NCBI RefSeq assembly: GCF_029873635.1
Contig: NC_080428.1
Coordinates: forward strand, 63,359,957 to 63,423,956
Direction of reading: 5' to 3'
Length of the DNA stretch: 64,000 nt
Source: Malania oleifera
Taxonomy: Eukaryota; Streptophyta; Magnoliopsida; Santalales; Ximeniaceae
The first letter of the stretch is position 1. Every line of letters begins with the position of its first letter. Shown in pieces: positions 1-10,025 of the stretch. The notes under the pieces are model-generated. The model did not search any database. It was given only the letters and a program-made list of their open reading frames with translations, and had not been told where the DNA came from. The translations under genes were made by a program, and so were the position numbers.

Positions 1-275
1 TTTGAGCACTTGTACATGATCCTACTATGTGTTGGGATAGGTGGTTAGTCATTGGGAGTGTGTGTATTGTGAACTCCTGAGACAGTTGTATATGTAACCA
101 CAGTATTCCTCCGCCATAAGTGAAGGTATGTATGTGTATATGTATAATGGAGCTACGCTATAGTGGTTGCCAGTTTTTCTCTAGAGTGGTATATATATGT
201 GTTCGATTGTATGTATGAGTTTGTGAATGAGAGATGGCAAATTTCGAGGATGAAATTTTTGTAAGGAGGGGAGAT
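1..275 (+). mobile_element. 3' internal end of a Ty3/gypsy (Tekay/Del-like) element
   Basis: Non-coding tail of a gypsy element that begins outside the window. It ends in a block with the wording TTCGAGGATGAAATTT followed by a purine-rich run (AAGGAGGGGAGA, about 263-274), which is the polypurine tract expected just before a 3' LTR. The minus-strand element at 36925-45897 carries the reverse-complement equivalent next to its LTR. No coding region of this element lies inside the window. Confidence 0.75.
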
Positions 276-364
276 TGTAAGAACTCGACTCTTGATAATG
301 GTTTTAAATATTTAAAAAGAGGGGCATTTTGGTAAAAGAGTAGGACTCGTCAAGGAAGCCAAAT

Positions 365-560
365 TTTGTTGACAAAGTCTTTGTCCTTCTCGTCGACGAA
401 ATTCAGAGACTCATCGACGAGGAAAAGCTGAGGAGTTTTGAAAACCGAGAATATTAGAATTCATCGACGAATTCCTCATCTCATCGACGAGAAGGCTATA
501 GGGCCTCGTCGACAAAGGCACCATTTCGTCGACGAGTTTGCCCGGGTCAAAGGGCCTATA
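365..560 (+). promoter_or_regulatory. LTR promoter: TCGTCGACGA-type palindrome array and TATA box
   Basis: Five or more copies of TCGTCGACGA or one-step variants (TCATCGACGA, TCGTCGACAA) lie between 385 and 535, directly before a TATA-like CCTATAAATAG at about 555. The layout is that of a U3 enhancer array upstream of the LTR transcription start. The promoter role is inferred from position only. Confidence 0.55.
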
Positions 561-1602
561 AATAGAATATTCTTTACTTCTCAACTAAGAAAAGGTAAGG
601 GGAACTATGTTTATATTGGTTATTTTTGAAATCGGACTCGGTGAAATTGTGGTTCACGGTCCTTTGTGTATTTTGGCTACTCATTTAGGGAGATCTAACA
701 GGGAAAACTATAAGTTTTTCATTATTACAGTTTTGGGAAAAAGGGAGCAACAGGCTGCATCCCTGGTTTTGTTGAAAATCGAGGGTATATGTTGATTTAT
801 ACTGTGTTATTGGGATGACCATGCCTTGACTTGTTTAAACTGTATTTGTTTGGAAAACCATGATTTAGATTACCAAATGGGTGTGGTTTGTTTGGTTATA
901 TGAGCATGCATATGTGTTTGATATGTTGAAATGCTAGTAGGAACGCGGTTCCGAAATTGTTCCAGGTATTGAGAGTGTCTAGCTCTATATCCGAGGGTGT
1001 TTGTTTTATCGCCTACCGTGTAGGCAAGAGTGTCCGGTTTTATATCCGAGGGAGTGAGCCTATTCCAGCAGATCAAGCCGAAGGGTGTGGATCCACCAGT
1101 TAGCGCCGGTACGATGCTATAGGAGTTGGAGACTGGCCATGTGCCGGTGGCGCTCTGTTTGCGAGTTGGCTATGGGCCAATACCGTATGTCACAGGCTGG
1201 CTTTGAGCCGAAGGGTGTGACGACACCAGGATTGTTGATCATGTGTATGTGTATGTGTGTGCGTATGCACTGTGTAAACTAGTACTGGACTGCATTTAAC
1301 TGCGTGTATGTTACATCATGATAACACTCAAATGCCACACATGGATATAGCATGTGTTCTTCCTTATTGAGAGGTGTCTTACCCCTACTGTACGTACATT
1401 TTTATGGGTCCTTTGAGTAACCGGAACTAGCGTCCTAGTGTAGGGAGCGTAGTGGCCGGTGTACTGCGGTTAGCACTTAGGTAAGTGCTAGGACTGTATT
1501 TTGGTGGGTTGCCATTTTGAGATGTATTTGAGCACGCATTTTGTGATAACTCGAATAAAAATGGAATTTAAATAATAAAGAGGAAAGGAAATTACCATAA
1601 GA

Positions 1603-1810
1603 CTCATCGACGAACACAGGTGATTCGTCAACGAGGGTATAAGCGAATTTGTTGATGAAGACAGGATTCGTCGACGAGGAAATATTGAGAGAGGTTTTGA
1701 GCCAACTTAATTTTGTCGACGAGGACTAAATTTCGTCAAAGAAATTATTAAAGGATTCGTCGAAGAATGACGTGGTTTGTCGACGAATCCTCTGTTCTAT
1801 AAATATCAAA
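1603..1810 (+). promoter_or_regulatory. LTR promoter: CGTCGACG-type array and TATA box
   Basis: About eight copies of a decayed TCGTCGACGA motif lie between 1608 and 1785, immediately before TCTATAAATATC near 1797. Several variants differ by C-to-T or G-to-A at CpG, for example TCGTCAACGA and TTGTTGATGA. The arrangement matches the other LTRs in this window although the LTR family differs. Confidence 0.55.
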
Positions 1811-1869
1811 ATCTGAATTTTTAACTTCACCATTAAGCAAGCTCTCTCCTATCTCTCTCTCTTCCCTTA

Positions 1870-1871
<2 letters not shown>

Positions 1872-1928
<57 letters not shown>
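1872..1928 (+). repeat. (CT)n microsatellite
   Basis: Almost pure CT dinucleotide run in the leader region just downstream of the LTR TATA box. The equivalent leader of other LTRs here is also CT/GA-rich. Confidence 0.95.
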
Positions 1929-1932
<4 letters not shown>

Positions 1933-2589
1933 ATTTTGGGCCAGATTTACGCCGGATCGACAATCCAAAGTCACCACGACACTCCTGGGGAAGTTCTCTC
2001 CAAATCTGTCGGAGTGGATCGTTGGTGAAAGCAAGTTGGAAATCATCTCTAAATTGAGGTAAGACTTTTTAAGCCAAATTTGATCTTATGGTAGTTATAG
2101 GAAATGATGTACAAGTAGAAATATTGAAGTTTAGATCTGGGAGTTTTCATTTTCAGGATATTGATCAGGAAATCCTACGGATGTTTGACCAGGATATTTT
2201 AAGGGGCTTTCTCAGTAACCAGGTAAGGGAATAAACTAAAGTAGTCATTTTCATGCAGATTATTATTATTTGTGAGAAAAGTTATTCTCTAGAAAGCATG
2301 TATTATAGCTATTGCTTACGAAGGAAATGTATGTTTGAGAAAAATACTGCTAATATGTTGAAATGTATATATATGTATGAGACGTCAAAAAGTATGATTT
2401 TAAAACGCAATGTATGGTTTTATACAGCAAATGTGTGGCATGAATATTATTTTACGTAAAGAAATATTATGATATGATAATGATATGAATGCAGTATGAT
2501 TTAAAAAGTTATGGAAGTATATAATACATTATGATTCTGACAAATACATGATTAAATGATTATTTTTATAATGACGTATTTATGTATGA

Positions 2590-2700
2590 TTTCAGCACAA
2601 GGCCGTATCTATGAAATGTTCGGCACAAGGCCGTATTTATGAAATGTTCGGTGCAATGTCGTAATTATGAAATATTCAGCACAAGGCCGTAATTATGAAA
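2590..2700 (+). repeat. Short LTR minisatellite with GGCCGTA core
   Basis: Four imperfect units of about 35 bp built on CAGCACAAGGCCGTA followed by TTATGAAAT. A longer version of the same repeat lies at 50340-50640 in the other family B LTR. Confidence 0.7.
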
Positions 2701-3855
2701 GATGCTATAATATCATGTATTATATGTTATCAGAACCCAAATGTTAGTTTAGTTCAGTTTCAGGAGCTCAGTACCGTAGCTATATAGATTAGATATCTAT
2801 GTTCAGATTAGTGCTAACCACTCCATGAGGGTGTCGGAGATGGATAGTCGATCTGGCTTTCAGTAGAGTGTGGACGTCCAACTGCCAGTCCGGACCAGGG
2901 TGTGGCAGGCTCATCGTACTTACAGACATATTTGACTCGGCAGTGGTCGACCAGCCATTGTCGGGTCCCGCCTTCGGGCTACATAACCCGTCATGGGGGG
3001 TAATTCATGACATTAGTTAGCTATTCATCCTGGGTATGTTTTCAGTATTATCCGTTATAACAGATGTTTTATGAATGATATGATTTATAAGTAAATATGA
3101 AAGTATATGATGATTCAGTATATTATGATGAATGTTTACAAAAATATGAAATGTACTGTATATGTATAATTGCATTAAATGTTCATGTTGCCACACAACT
3201 ATATTTAGTTTATTTTCCTTACTGAGAAGTGTCTCGCCCCCGAACTAAATATATTTTTCAGGAGACCCTGAGTGTTTGGCGGGTCGTGACCGCCGTTGAG
3301 TTTACTAAACTACCCCGTTAGGAGGGTAAGCAATGTACTAGGATTAGAATTGTTTTGATTATGGGATCCTAGATGTGTTTTGAAATATTTTGGAAGAATA
3401 TAAATAGATACAGTATTTTGGGAACGTAGATAACTCTGGTATTATGCTTCTGGTATTATGCTTTATGGATGGATGATTTAGATTTTATGCTTGCTGCTGC
3501 TTAGTTTTCCGCTATGAATGACAGGTGTCCCCGTTACCCACAGGTTTGGGTTGACTTTTTCATTTATTATGTTACATTTTATGTTAATAAATTTGAGGTC
3601 GTTACATATTTGTACGTTTTTTATAAAGCCGTGTTCTACTCTTATATAGACTCTGGTATGGTACTGTATATATATAGAATGACTTTTTCCGTTACGTATA
3701 TTCTGTTTTGTTTGGTTGTGTATAGGGTGCCTGGGAACCCCGTGGGGTCGGACTCTCATACTTTGTACTATATATTTGAATGTTTTATTGGATACAGGGA
3801 CAGGTTATATTACATTTTCACCCCCAGGTCCAATTTCCGGGTTCGGGGCGTGACA

Positions 3856-4248
3856 GTTATTGAATGAGTCTTGTTTGCTTTATTTTTTTTGGTCAAGTTA
3901 TCATTGTGTTGAGTTGGGTGTTTAATCTGAAATCATTGTTGAGGTTTTAATTTTAGTTTATCTTTGTTTAATTAGTGAGTTGTTTGGTTGGTTTTATGCG
4001 TGTTAAATTTTTAGTTTAGGTTTTGCGTCACTTCAATTTCATCACAAAATTCCAAAAAATCCAAAAAAATCAAATCTGAACCATGTTCAGTAAAATTGTT
4101 TTCTTATTTTCTTTTCTTGTTTCCCTCTAGTTTAGAGCTAATCTGCATTTCCCGTGGAGACGATCTGGCCTATTTGGGCTAATTATTACACAACGTAGCT
4201 CCTATACTTGGGATAGCCTTAGTGCTACTCATTTTTAGAAGTGAGTCA
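3856..4248 (+). mobile_element. Athila-type LTR tail
   Basis: From about 4151 this reads GTGGAGACGATCTGG, ACTCCTATACTTGGGATAGC-like text and then CATTTTTAGAAGTGAGTCA. The reverse complement of 54547-54640, the LTR of the Athila element, matches this text. 3856-4130 is AT-rich and could be more of the same LTR or its flank. Only an LTR fragment is seen. The gypsy element whose LTR ends at 3855 seems to have landed in it. Confidence 0.55.
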
Positions 4249-4354
4249 CTGATAACATATAACATATAATAAAACTGTGATACATGGATATTTTATACTA
4301 TTAATTACCAAATCAATATCATCACATCATTTTGCATATATATACATCATGAAA

Positions 4355-4590
4355 ATCATCGGCTCATGCGTCGGCATTTCATATTTTACCATAGCTCGAC
4401 CCGTACGCCGGCAAATCATATCCATAGCTCGGCCCATACGCTAACAAACATATCCATAACTCAGCTTGTATGCCGGAAAAAATATGCATAGCTTTGCCCG
4501 TACGCCGGCAAATCATATCCATAGTTTGGACCGTACGCCGTCAAATCATATCCATAGCTTGGCCCGTACGCCGACAAATTATATAAAATT
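4355..4590 (-). repeat. LTR minisatellite with CCGTACGCCGGC core
   Basis: About seven imperfect units of roughly 33 bp of the type CATAGCTCGGCCCGTACGCC followed by GGCAAATCATAT. It occupies the same place in the LTR as the minisatellites at 2590 and 50340 and probably descends from the same repeat. Confidence 0.75.
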
Positions 4591-5214
4591 CTCTACCTAT
4601 ACACCGGTTTTTTATTATAAAAATCCATACCTTTATCATATTCCCAAAAAACAGTTTTTCATTATAAATCCTACTCATGCCACACGAAATAGGTTTCATA
4701 CATACTTAAATATATCATCTTTTATAGCTGTATTTCCAAACATAAAACATATATAAATATATTTATTTTCCTGAAATCAAATGTTGTAATAACATACATA
4801 CATTTTCGTAATATAATTAGCTTAGTTTATCCTCTTACCTGATTCTTGAAAAGCTCCTAAGATAATCAGTCCCGCACCCGCAGGGTTTCCCGCTCAACAC
4901 CCTGAAAATGATATTTCCCATAACTAAAGTTCAATATTTCTACGCGTATTACACTTCCTACAACTGTCAAGAAACCAAATACTGAGTAGAAAGTCTTACC
5001 CTAGATTTGGGATGGTTTCCAACTCAGCCCCACGGATGATCCACTCCAACAGATTTGAAGAGAACTCTCCCAGAAGTGTCGTGGTGGCTTTAGATCATCG
5101 AACCGATGAAATTCGGCCCAAAAATTAAGAGGGAAACCAAAGGGAGTGAGAGAGAGAGTTTCTGCGCTAAATTAAGTTGAAAATTTGTGTTTAACACTAT
5201 TTAAACTATGACCC

Positions 5215-5365
5215 TCGTCGATGAGCCATGTCACCTGTCGACGAGGTCATGAAGACAACTCATCGACGAACTCTCTCCTTATCAATGAAATTCGGAATCA
5301 CCCAAAACCCTCTCTCAGTATTTTCTCGTCGACGAAACGTACCCTTGTCGACGAGCCCAATTGTA
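5215..5365 (-). promoter_or_regulatory. LTR promoter array of CGTCGACG motifs
   Basis: Six or more TCGTCGACGA-type palindromes lie at about 5215-5360. On the minus strand a weak TATA-like sequence follows (TTTAAATAG, about 5197-5205). It matches the arrays in the other LTRs. Confidence 0.5.
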
Positions 5366-5427
5366 ACTTCGATGTCGAGGCCATGATGGCACCCACGATT
5401 GCTAGAAGTGAGAGTGATAAGGGAGAC

Positions 5428-5430
<3 letters not shown>

Positions 5431-5505
<75 letters not shown>

Positions 5506-5508
5506 GAA
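5431..5508 (+). repeat. (GA)n microsatellite
   Basis: Long GA dinucleotide run with one interruption near 5494. Long open frames through it (Arg-Glu on plus, Ser-Leu on minus) are repeat artefacts. Confidence 0.95.
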
Positions 5509-5825
5509 AAGAAGAATTGAGAACAAAAGAAAATACACAGTCCGTACCACGTTCACTGAGTGACATCACCCAAATATGTGACCTAATCCCGACAATCCGC
5601 ACTACGTTTTGTATGGACGAAAGGATCATTGTCATGTTAGTGATCCATGTTTTTGGGTTGGTCCAATGGTAGGGTGTTATGTGTTAGGTGGTGATGTGTC
5701 AAATGACGTCATCATGATGAATCCCAACCCTAGCTCTAGTAATAGTAGACCGATACTACTAGCCCCTTCGGCTTAGGATTAGTTTAGAGATGAATCAATG
5801 TGTAATAATTAGGTGAATTAACTGC
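5509..5825. other. No recognisable gene; flank of the CACTA insertion
   Basis: Unique-looking sequence without a supported coding region. It holds one perfect TGACGTCA octamer at about 5704, a bZIP-type site by sequence, with nothing nearby to show that it is used. Confidence 0.4.
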
Positions 5826-5859
5826 ACCCACTACAAAAAAACTAGTTTTTAGTGACGAA

Positions 5860-6880
5860 AGTATTAGTGACGAATTCAATTTTGTCACTAAAAGTTGGAA
5901 TTAGTGACAGTTTTTAAGAACCGTCACTAATAGTCTAAGCATTAGTGACGGTTCTGTCACTAATACGAAACTATTAGTGACGATTTTAAAACCGTCACTA
6001 ATACTTTCATCACTAAAAATAGTGCGGTAAACAATTTCCGCGCGAAAATTTTCGGGAAAATATTAGCGACGATTTTAGGGTATTAGTGACGGTTTTGAAA
6101 CCGTCACTATTAGTTTTTTTATTTAAAAAATATTAAAAAAAGAAATAGTTAAGGGTATTAGTGACGGTTTGGGAGAACCATCACTAATAATGGGATATTA
6201 GTGACGGTTCTGAAACCGTCACTACTAGTGTTTGTATTTTAAAAAATATTAAAAAAGAAATAGTTAATGGTATTAGTGATGGTTTGGGAGAACCGTCACT
6301 AATAAGAGGGTATTAGTGACGTTTTTGAAACCGTCACTACTAGTGTTTTTATTTAAAAATTTTTTAAAAAGAAATAGTTAAGGGTATTAGTAACGGTTTG
6401 GGAGAACCGTCACTAATAAGGGGGTATTAGTGATGGTTTTGAAACCGTCACTACTAGTGTTTTTATTTAAAAAAATTTTAAAAAGAAATAGTTAAGGGTA
6501 TTAGTGACGGTTTTGAAACCATCACTACTAATGTTTTCATTTAAAAAATTTTAAAAAAGAAATAGTTAAGGGTATTAGTGACGGTTTTTCCAAAAGTCGT
6601 CACTAATAATGGGGTATTAGTGACGGTTTTGAAATCGTCACTACTAGTGTTTTTATTTAAAAAATATTAAAAAAGAAATAGTTAAGAGTATTAGTGACGA
6701 TTTGGGATAACCGTCACTAATAATGGGGTATTAGTGACGGTTTTGAAACCGTCACTAATAGTTTTTTATTTAAAAAAAATAAAAAAAATTATTAAAGGGT
6801 ATTAGTGACGGATTGGGAGACCTGTCACTAATAATAACGTATTAGTGACGGTTTTGAAACCGTCACTAATGCTCGAAATC
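5860..6880. repeat. Left CACTA subterminal repeat array
   Basis: More than a dozen copies of TTAGTGACGGTTTT and its inverse AAACCGTCACTAAT, mostly arranged head to head so that each pair can form a hairpin. Most pairs sit in tandem units of about 75-115 bp that also contain a T/A-rich spacer with GAAATAGTTAAGGG. Variants differ mainly at the CG of the core. In En/Spm-type elements such motifs bind transposase. That role is known for the family and inferred here. Confidence 0.9.
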
Positions 6881-7111
6881 TTAAATTCACTTTCCCCAAA
6901 TTTCCTCTTTCTCCTCCCGCCTCCTTCTCGCTCTCGCAGTCTCTTCTTTCCCTAACTTTGATTCTACTCCTCCCTCCTGCCCCTCCCTCCTCGCTCCTCC
7001 ATGGATGCAGCGCAGTCCTTCTGACACTCAATCCACGCAGCCTAATCTAGCGGTCTACGCGCCGATTGGACTGCACCGATCAACCCAGAACCCCTGCGAG
7101 CTAACTCCTAC

Positions 7112-7113
<2 letters not shown>

Positions 7114-7189
<76 letters not shown>
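7114..7189 (+). repeat. (CT)n microsatellite inside the CACTA element
   Basis: CT run interrupted once (CCCTC near 7157). It lies within a C-rich stretch (6900-7310) that resembles the 5' leader of a plant gene, with ATGGATGCAGCG at 7001. I do not recognise a protein in it. Confidence 0.9.
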
Positions 7190-7192
<3 letters not shown>

Positions 7193-7395
7193 TACGTTGG
7201 GGGTCATTGCCGCCCCTCTCACTCTCTCTGCTCTCTGTGTAGCTACTAAGAACTCCACCACAGTGAGTGGGGCTTCGGAGCCTAGCGCCAAATCCAACGG
7301 TACCATCAAACCCTAACCCTATCTCAATTTGTATCCTCTGCTTTATTTATTTACTTGTTTATCTCTTTGCATATTTTGACCCTCTGTTTCTGCAG

Positions 7396-7824
7396 GCATT
7401 TGAACATCTTTTACAACGGGAATTGATCTGCTTTGTGGGCAATGTGGGACACAATCGGTTTATTGAATTTTGTCCTATGAAGCTACTTATTTCAGCCAAT
7501 GAACTGCATCATGGGTTGAAATCAAATCGATGTTGCCCTATAATTACTTTAAGAATAATTGGATTGTCATTGTCCTGTCTGTGAAAGTAAGAATATATAT
7601 GTGTATGTGTGTGTATATATGTATATATGCTTGTCTGGACTTTGGAGCCTAACATCTTCCATTGGTCAAGAACATCACATTGCAGTCTTGCTGTCTTTCC
7701 ATGAGTCCAAAAGCGTGATTCAGAATTTGCTACAAAATACTTGGAGGTGCTTTCAATATTTTCTAAATTAATTTGTTTGTGTTGGCAGGCTATTCTTCAT
7801 AAATTAGTTGATCGTGAAAACTAA
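7396..7824 (+). pseudogene. Captured 3' exons resembling the origin recognition complex subunit ORC4
   Basis: After a good acceptor (TTTCTGCAG) the frame 7396-7539 encodes 48 residues starting AFEHLLQRELICFVG, with MKLLISANELHHGLKS further on and ending RCCP. A second acceptor (GTTGGCAG) precedes 7789-7824, AILHKLVDREN then stop. The pattern AFEHL-x-Q-x-ELI ... MKLL ... CP is that of the C-terminal winged-helix end of ORC4, which helps load the replicative helicase at origins. The gene name comes from remembered family patterns. The donor expected after 7539 reads AT instead of GT, so the piece is probably not spliced correctly. It lies inside the CACTA element with no upstream ATPase exons seen, so it reads as transduplicated debris and not a working gene. 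Confidence 0.5.
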
Positions 7825-8250
7825 AATAGATCAATGTACTCTGAGCAAACTGGATTGCGTCTTACCTTCCACAGTGGACGCAATCACCTCGCAAGCCCTG
7901 TTGTAATCATTTTTTTTTTCTTCTTTAATTATGCCTGAATATTCACCTGAATTAATGATTATATTTATATGACTGAGAATTGTGTTCACCTTGTGGTGTG
8001 CTTTACAGTTTGCACCATTGTAGAATTAATAAATTGCCTCGTTGCCCCCCCTCCTTTAATTTGGTCTCAATTTTTTGCTCCAGTTGTGAAAATCCAAGTC
8101 GTGGATTAAAGGCTTCCATCAATACAATACACTCATATTAATAGATAATATTTAGAAACATAAATTTCATGACTTGAATTTAAATTTATGAATTTAAAAA
8201 AGATTCAATAATATAATTTTTGGGGTGAGAATATTGCATAATCTGCGCAG

Positions 8251-8331
8251 GTAGAAGGGTCTTTTCCAAATGATTTGTTTGGATGCAGCAAAGGTGTGCG
8301 TTTGCGGTTAATGTCAACGGTATCAACAAAG
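8251..8331 (+). pseudogene. Possible captured exon of unknown origin
   Basis: An 81-bp open segment, 27 codons, is framed by CTGCGCAG on the left and AAAGGTCTGT on the right, as an internal exon would be. It encodes VEGSFPNDLFGCSKGVRL and a further nine residues. I do not recognise the protein. It sits between the ORC4-like and helicase-like pieces in the CACTA element, so capture is a reasonable guess, but chance is not excluded. Confidence 0.25.
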
Positions 8332-8777
8332 GTCTGTCTATGTTTGTGTGTTCCTGCCTCCATTGTGTATCGCTTTTAGATTTTAGATTTTTTATTATTC
8401 TATGTTATGTGTCTGCATATCGTTAGATGTTTGGATTCTTTTGATTTCAACAACATGGAAGATTTGGGAATCCACCCTCTCCGGTCGTCCGTCACGAGAG
8501 TTCATACCGTAAGAGAGAGAGAATGGTGCGACACTCAATTCCAGATCTCCACGCACATGATTTCTTCCAAGTATGGATCTTGTCCTTCTAAAAGTCTCAG
8601 CTTTTCCAGATTTTAATTTCCATTTTGGCTGGTTTATTGGTTCTAGGACTCAAATCTATTTTTATTTTTTAAAAATTTTCTTCTAATGATGGTCGAAATT
8701 TGGGCCCATAAGTTGATCAATAAGCACAAATTGAGATAATTTGAAAATAAGGCTTTCAAACAATTTGACTAGAACAC

Positions 8778-9044
8778 CTAATTTGGTATAATTTGTAATA
8801 TGGCAATCATAGCTATGTTTGTTTTGCCAGCTCCAGTTGGAGCACAAACCTGCAAATACCAAAAAATCACTTGAAGAAAAAATAAAAACTACAATTTCAC
8901 TTCTGTAATAAAATATGGTGCAACTACAGAATAATCACTCACTAGTATATTCTCATTAGTGTGATAGGTGGCTTGGAAAATCTGGTTCTGATTACGATTC
9001 AAAGATTTGTATCCATGAAAAGCTATTTGAGCAAAATCATATTG
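8778..9044 (-). pseudogene. Captured exons of a Ski2-like DExH RNA helicase (BRR2/ASCC3 class)
   Basis: On the minus strand 9044-8943 encodes FHGYKSLNRNQNQIFQATYH then TNENIL. A 93-bp GT-AG intron follows (8942-8850), and 8849-8778 continues in phase with VCAPTGAGKTNIAMIAIL. APTGAGKT is helicase motif I (Walker A), and the GYKSLN-x-x-Q segment before it is typical of the first cassette of BRR2 and ASCC3-type Ski2-like helicases, which unwind RNA or act in DNA repair and ribosome rescue. The next residues depart from the family and reach a stop, and the upstream side also begins after a stop. Only about 57 codons of a protein that is normally near 2000 residues are present. The intron shows the copy came from genomic DNA and not mRNA. 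Confidence 0.7.
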
Positions 9045-9159
9045 TTAGAGCCTTAAACCTTAAACCTTGAGGCAATTTCGATGACAAATTTCAAATAATT
9101 ATTTTAGCTTTAACAAAAGTTGATTTCAAATAATTTTGATGACAAATTTTAGAAACCTT

Positions 9160-9390
9160 AAACCTTGAGGCAATTTCTTTTGCCAACTGCACTTAAAACT
9201 TCTGATCTCTGTAATTGTTCTTGGAGTAGGCCAGTAGGCTATAGCTTTGATCAACTTCTATTCCCTTTGTGAAACAATGAAACCCGAGAACTCCAACCTG
9301 TCCACCAGTAATTTGCATTTTTTTATGTTGGCATTAAACTGATTTTGCTTCAAAGCTGTTGGGTATCCCTCAAATGGTTAACATGACATC
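9160..9390 (-). mobile_element. Ty3/gypsy reverse transcriptase fragment, downstream half
   Basis: Minus-strand text resembles the region after the RT active site of a gypsy element: a FEGYPTALKQNQ-like stretch next to 9390, then a KKCKLLVDRLEF-like stretch near 9290-9340, then a WPTPRTITEIRSF-like stretch near 9200. It continues the fragment at 12659-13160 across the solo LTR inserted between them. This is a short broken relic carried by the CACTA element. Confidence 0.6.
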
Positions 9391-9890
9391 GCTTCTATAG
9401 CGGCGTTCCGGGAGCGCATGTGCCCCGGGCGGCGAAATCAAAAATCAATTTAATATTTTCATGGAAAAACATGGATATCGGAGTCGCCACTAACCTTTAG
9501 TGCAGTTAGAACACATGATTACTACCCCGTTAGGGGTAGAATCGGTCTACATTATCAGAGTTGGGGCCGGGAGTTCGGTTACGCGAGGGGAAGGTACGAG
9601 CACCCCCTACGCACCCGTTCTTACGAACGGTACCTAATTAATTTGAAATTATCCCTAAGTTAATCTAATAATTCTTTAAATTACTCCTTTTTATGAATTT
9701 ATAAATACATGTAAAAAAATAAATAAATAAATAAATATATACATATATATATTCCCTCAGAGCTTAGGGTACGTGATGCCCGAAGGCTCATACCCCCGCA
9801 ATAAAATCATAGGGATTACAAAAATTAAAAATATTTAATAAATATATATATATAATAAAATAAAATAATAATAATCATTATAATAATGAA

Positions 9891-9958
9891 CATAATAATA
9901 ACAATAATAATAATAATAATAAATAACAATAGTAAAAATAATAATAATGGTACTAATG

Positions 9959-10021
<63 letters not shown>

Positions 10022-10025
10022 GTAG
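9891..10025 (+). repeat. (AAT)n microsatellite
   Basis: Nearly pure AAT trinucleotide run, longest from about 9957 to 10020. The long poly-Asn, poly-Ile and poly-Leu frames here are artefacts of it. Confidence 0.95.

Larger units (their letters stand above)
1542..3606 (+). mobile_element. Solo LTR (family B) nested in the outer gypsy LTR
   Basis: The piece reads TGTGATAACTCG at its start and GTCGTTACA at its end, and is flanked by CATTT (1537-1541) and TATTT (3607-3611), a 5-bp target duplication with one difference. On both sides the outer LTR resumes its homology with the LTR at 34275-36123, which fixes the boundaries. It shares its layout with the solo LTR at 48980-51517: TATA region, CT-rich leader, minisatellite, and the block with GATGGATAGTCGAT. 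No internal coding region is present, so LTR-LTR recombination is the likely origin. Confidence 0.8.
276..3855 (+). mobile_element. LTR of the gypsy element entering from the left, split by a nested LTR
   Basis: The LTR opens TGTAAGAACTCG right after the polypurine tract and closes GGGGCGTGACA. It is homologous along its length to the reverse complement of the LTR at 34275-36123. That match covers the block with GTGAAATTGTGGTTCACGG, the GTAGTGGCCGGTGTACTGC block and the final block from about 3612. The middle (1542-3606) belongs to another LTR family inserted into it. Net length is about 1.5 kb. The 5' partner of this LTR is outside the window, so no age can be read. Confidence 0.8.
4249..5380 (-). 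mobile_element. LTR fragment of a Tekay/Del-like gypsy family, minus orientation
   Basis: Read on the minus strand, it has a CGTCGACG array (5215-5365), a TATA-like stretch near 5200, a leader whose text (CCACGACACTTCTGGGAGAG and neighbours, near 5060) matches 1960-2030 and 38330-38400, a splice-like GGTAAGAC motif, and a 33-bp minisatellite (4355-4590). This order is the same as in the other LTRs of the window. Neither end is clear and no internal region is attached. Family assignment rests on this shared layout. Confidence 0.6.

Noticed and set aside
3478-3867. Open frames of 93 and 117 residues near an LTR end
   Set aside because: They cross the boundary between the nested family B LTR and the outer LTR, so they cannot be one gene.
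4466-4756. 96-codon frame with RTPxNHIHSL repeats
   Set aside because: Direct translation of an LTR minisatellite with no start context or domain.
5221-5635. Open frames of about 75-100 residues on both strands
   Set aside because: They depend on the GA/CT run at 5431-5508 and have no recognisable protein outside it.
5700-5715. TGACGTCA site as a regulatory element
   Set aside because: A single octamer without a nearby gene start; chance is likely.
6828-7316. CT-rich region with an ATG as a captured first exon
   Set aside because: Leader-like composition, but I see no protein wording and the longest frame is mainly the CT run. Not enough support to call an exon.
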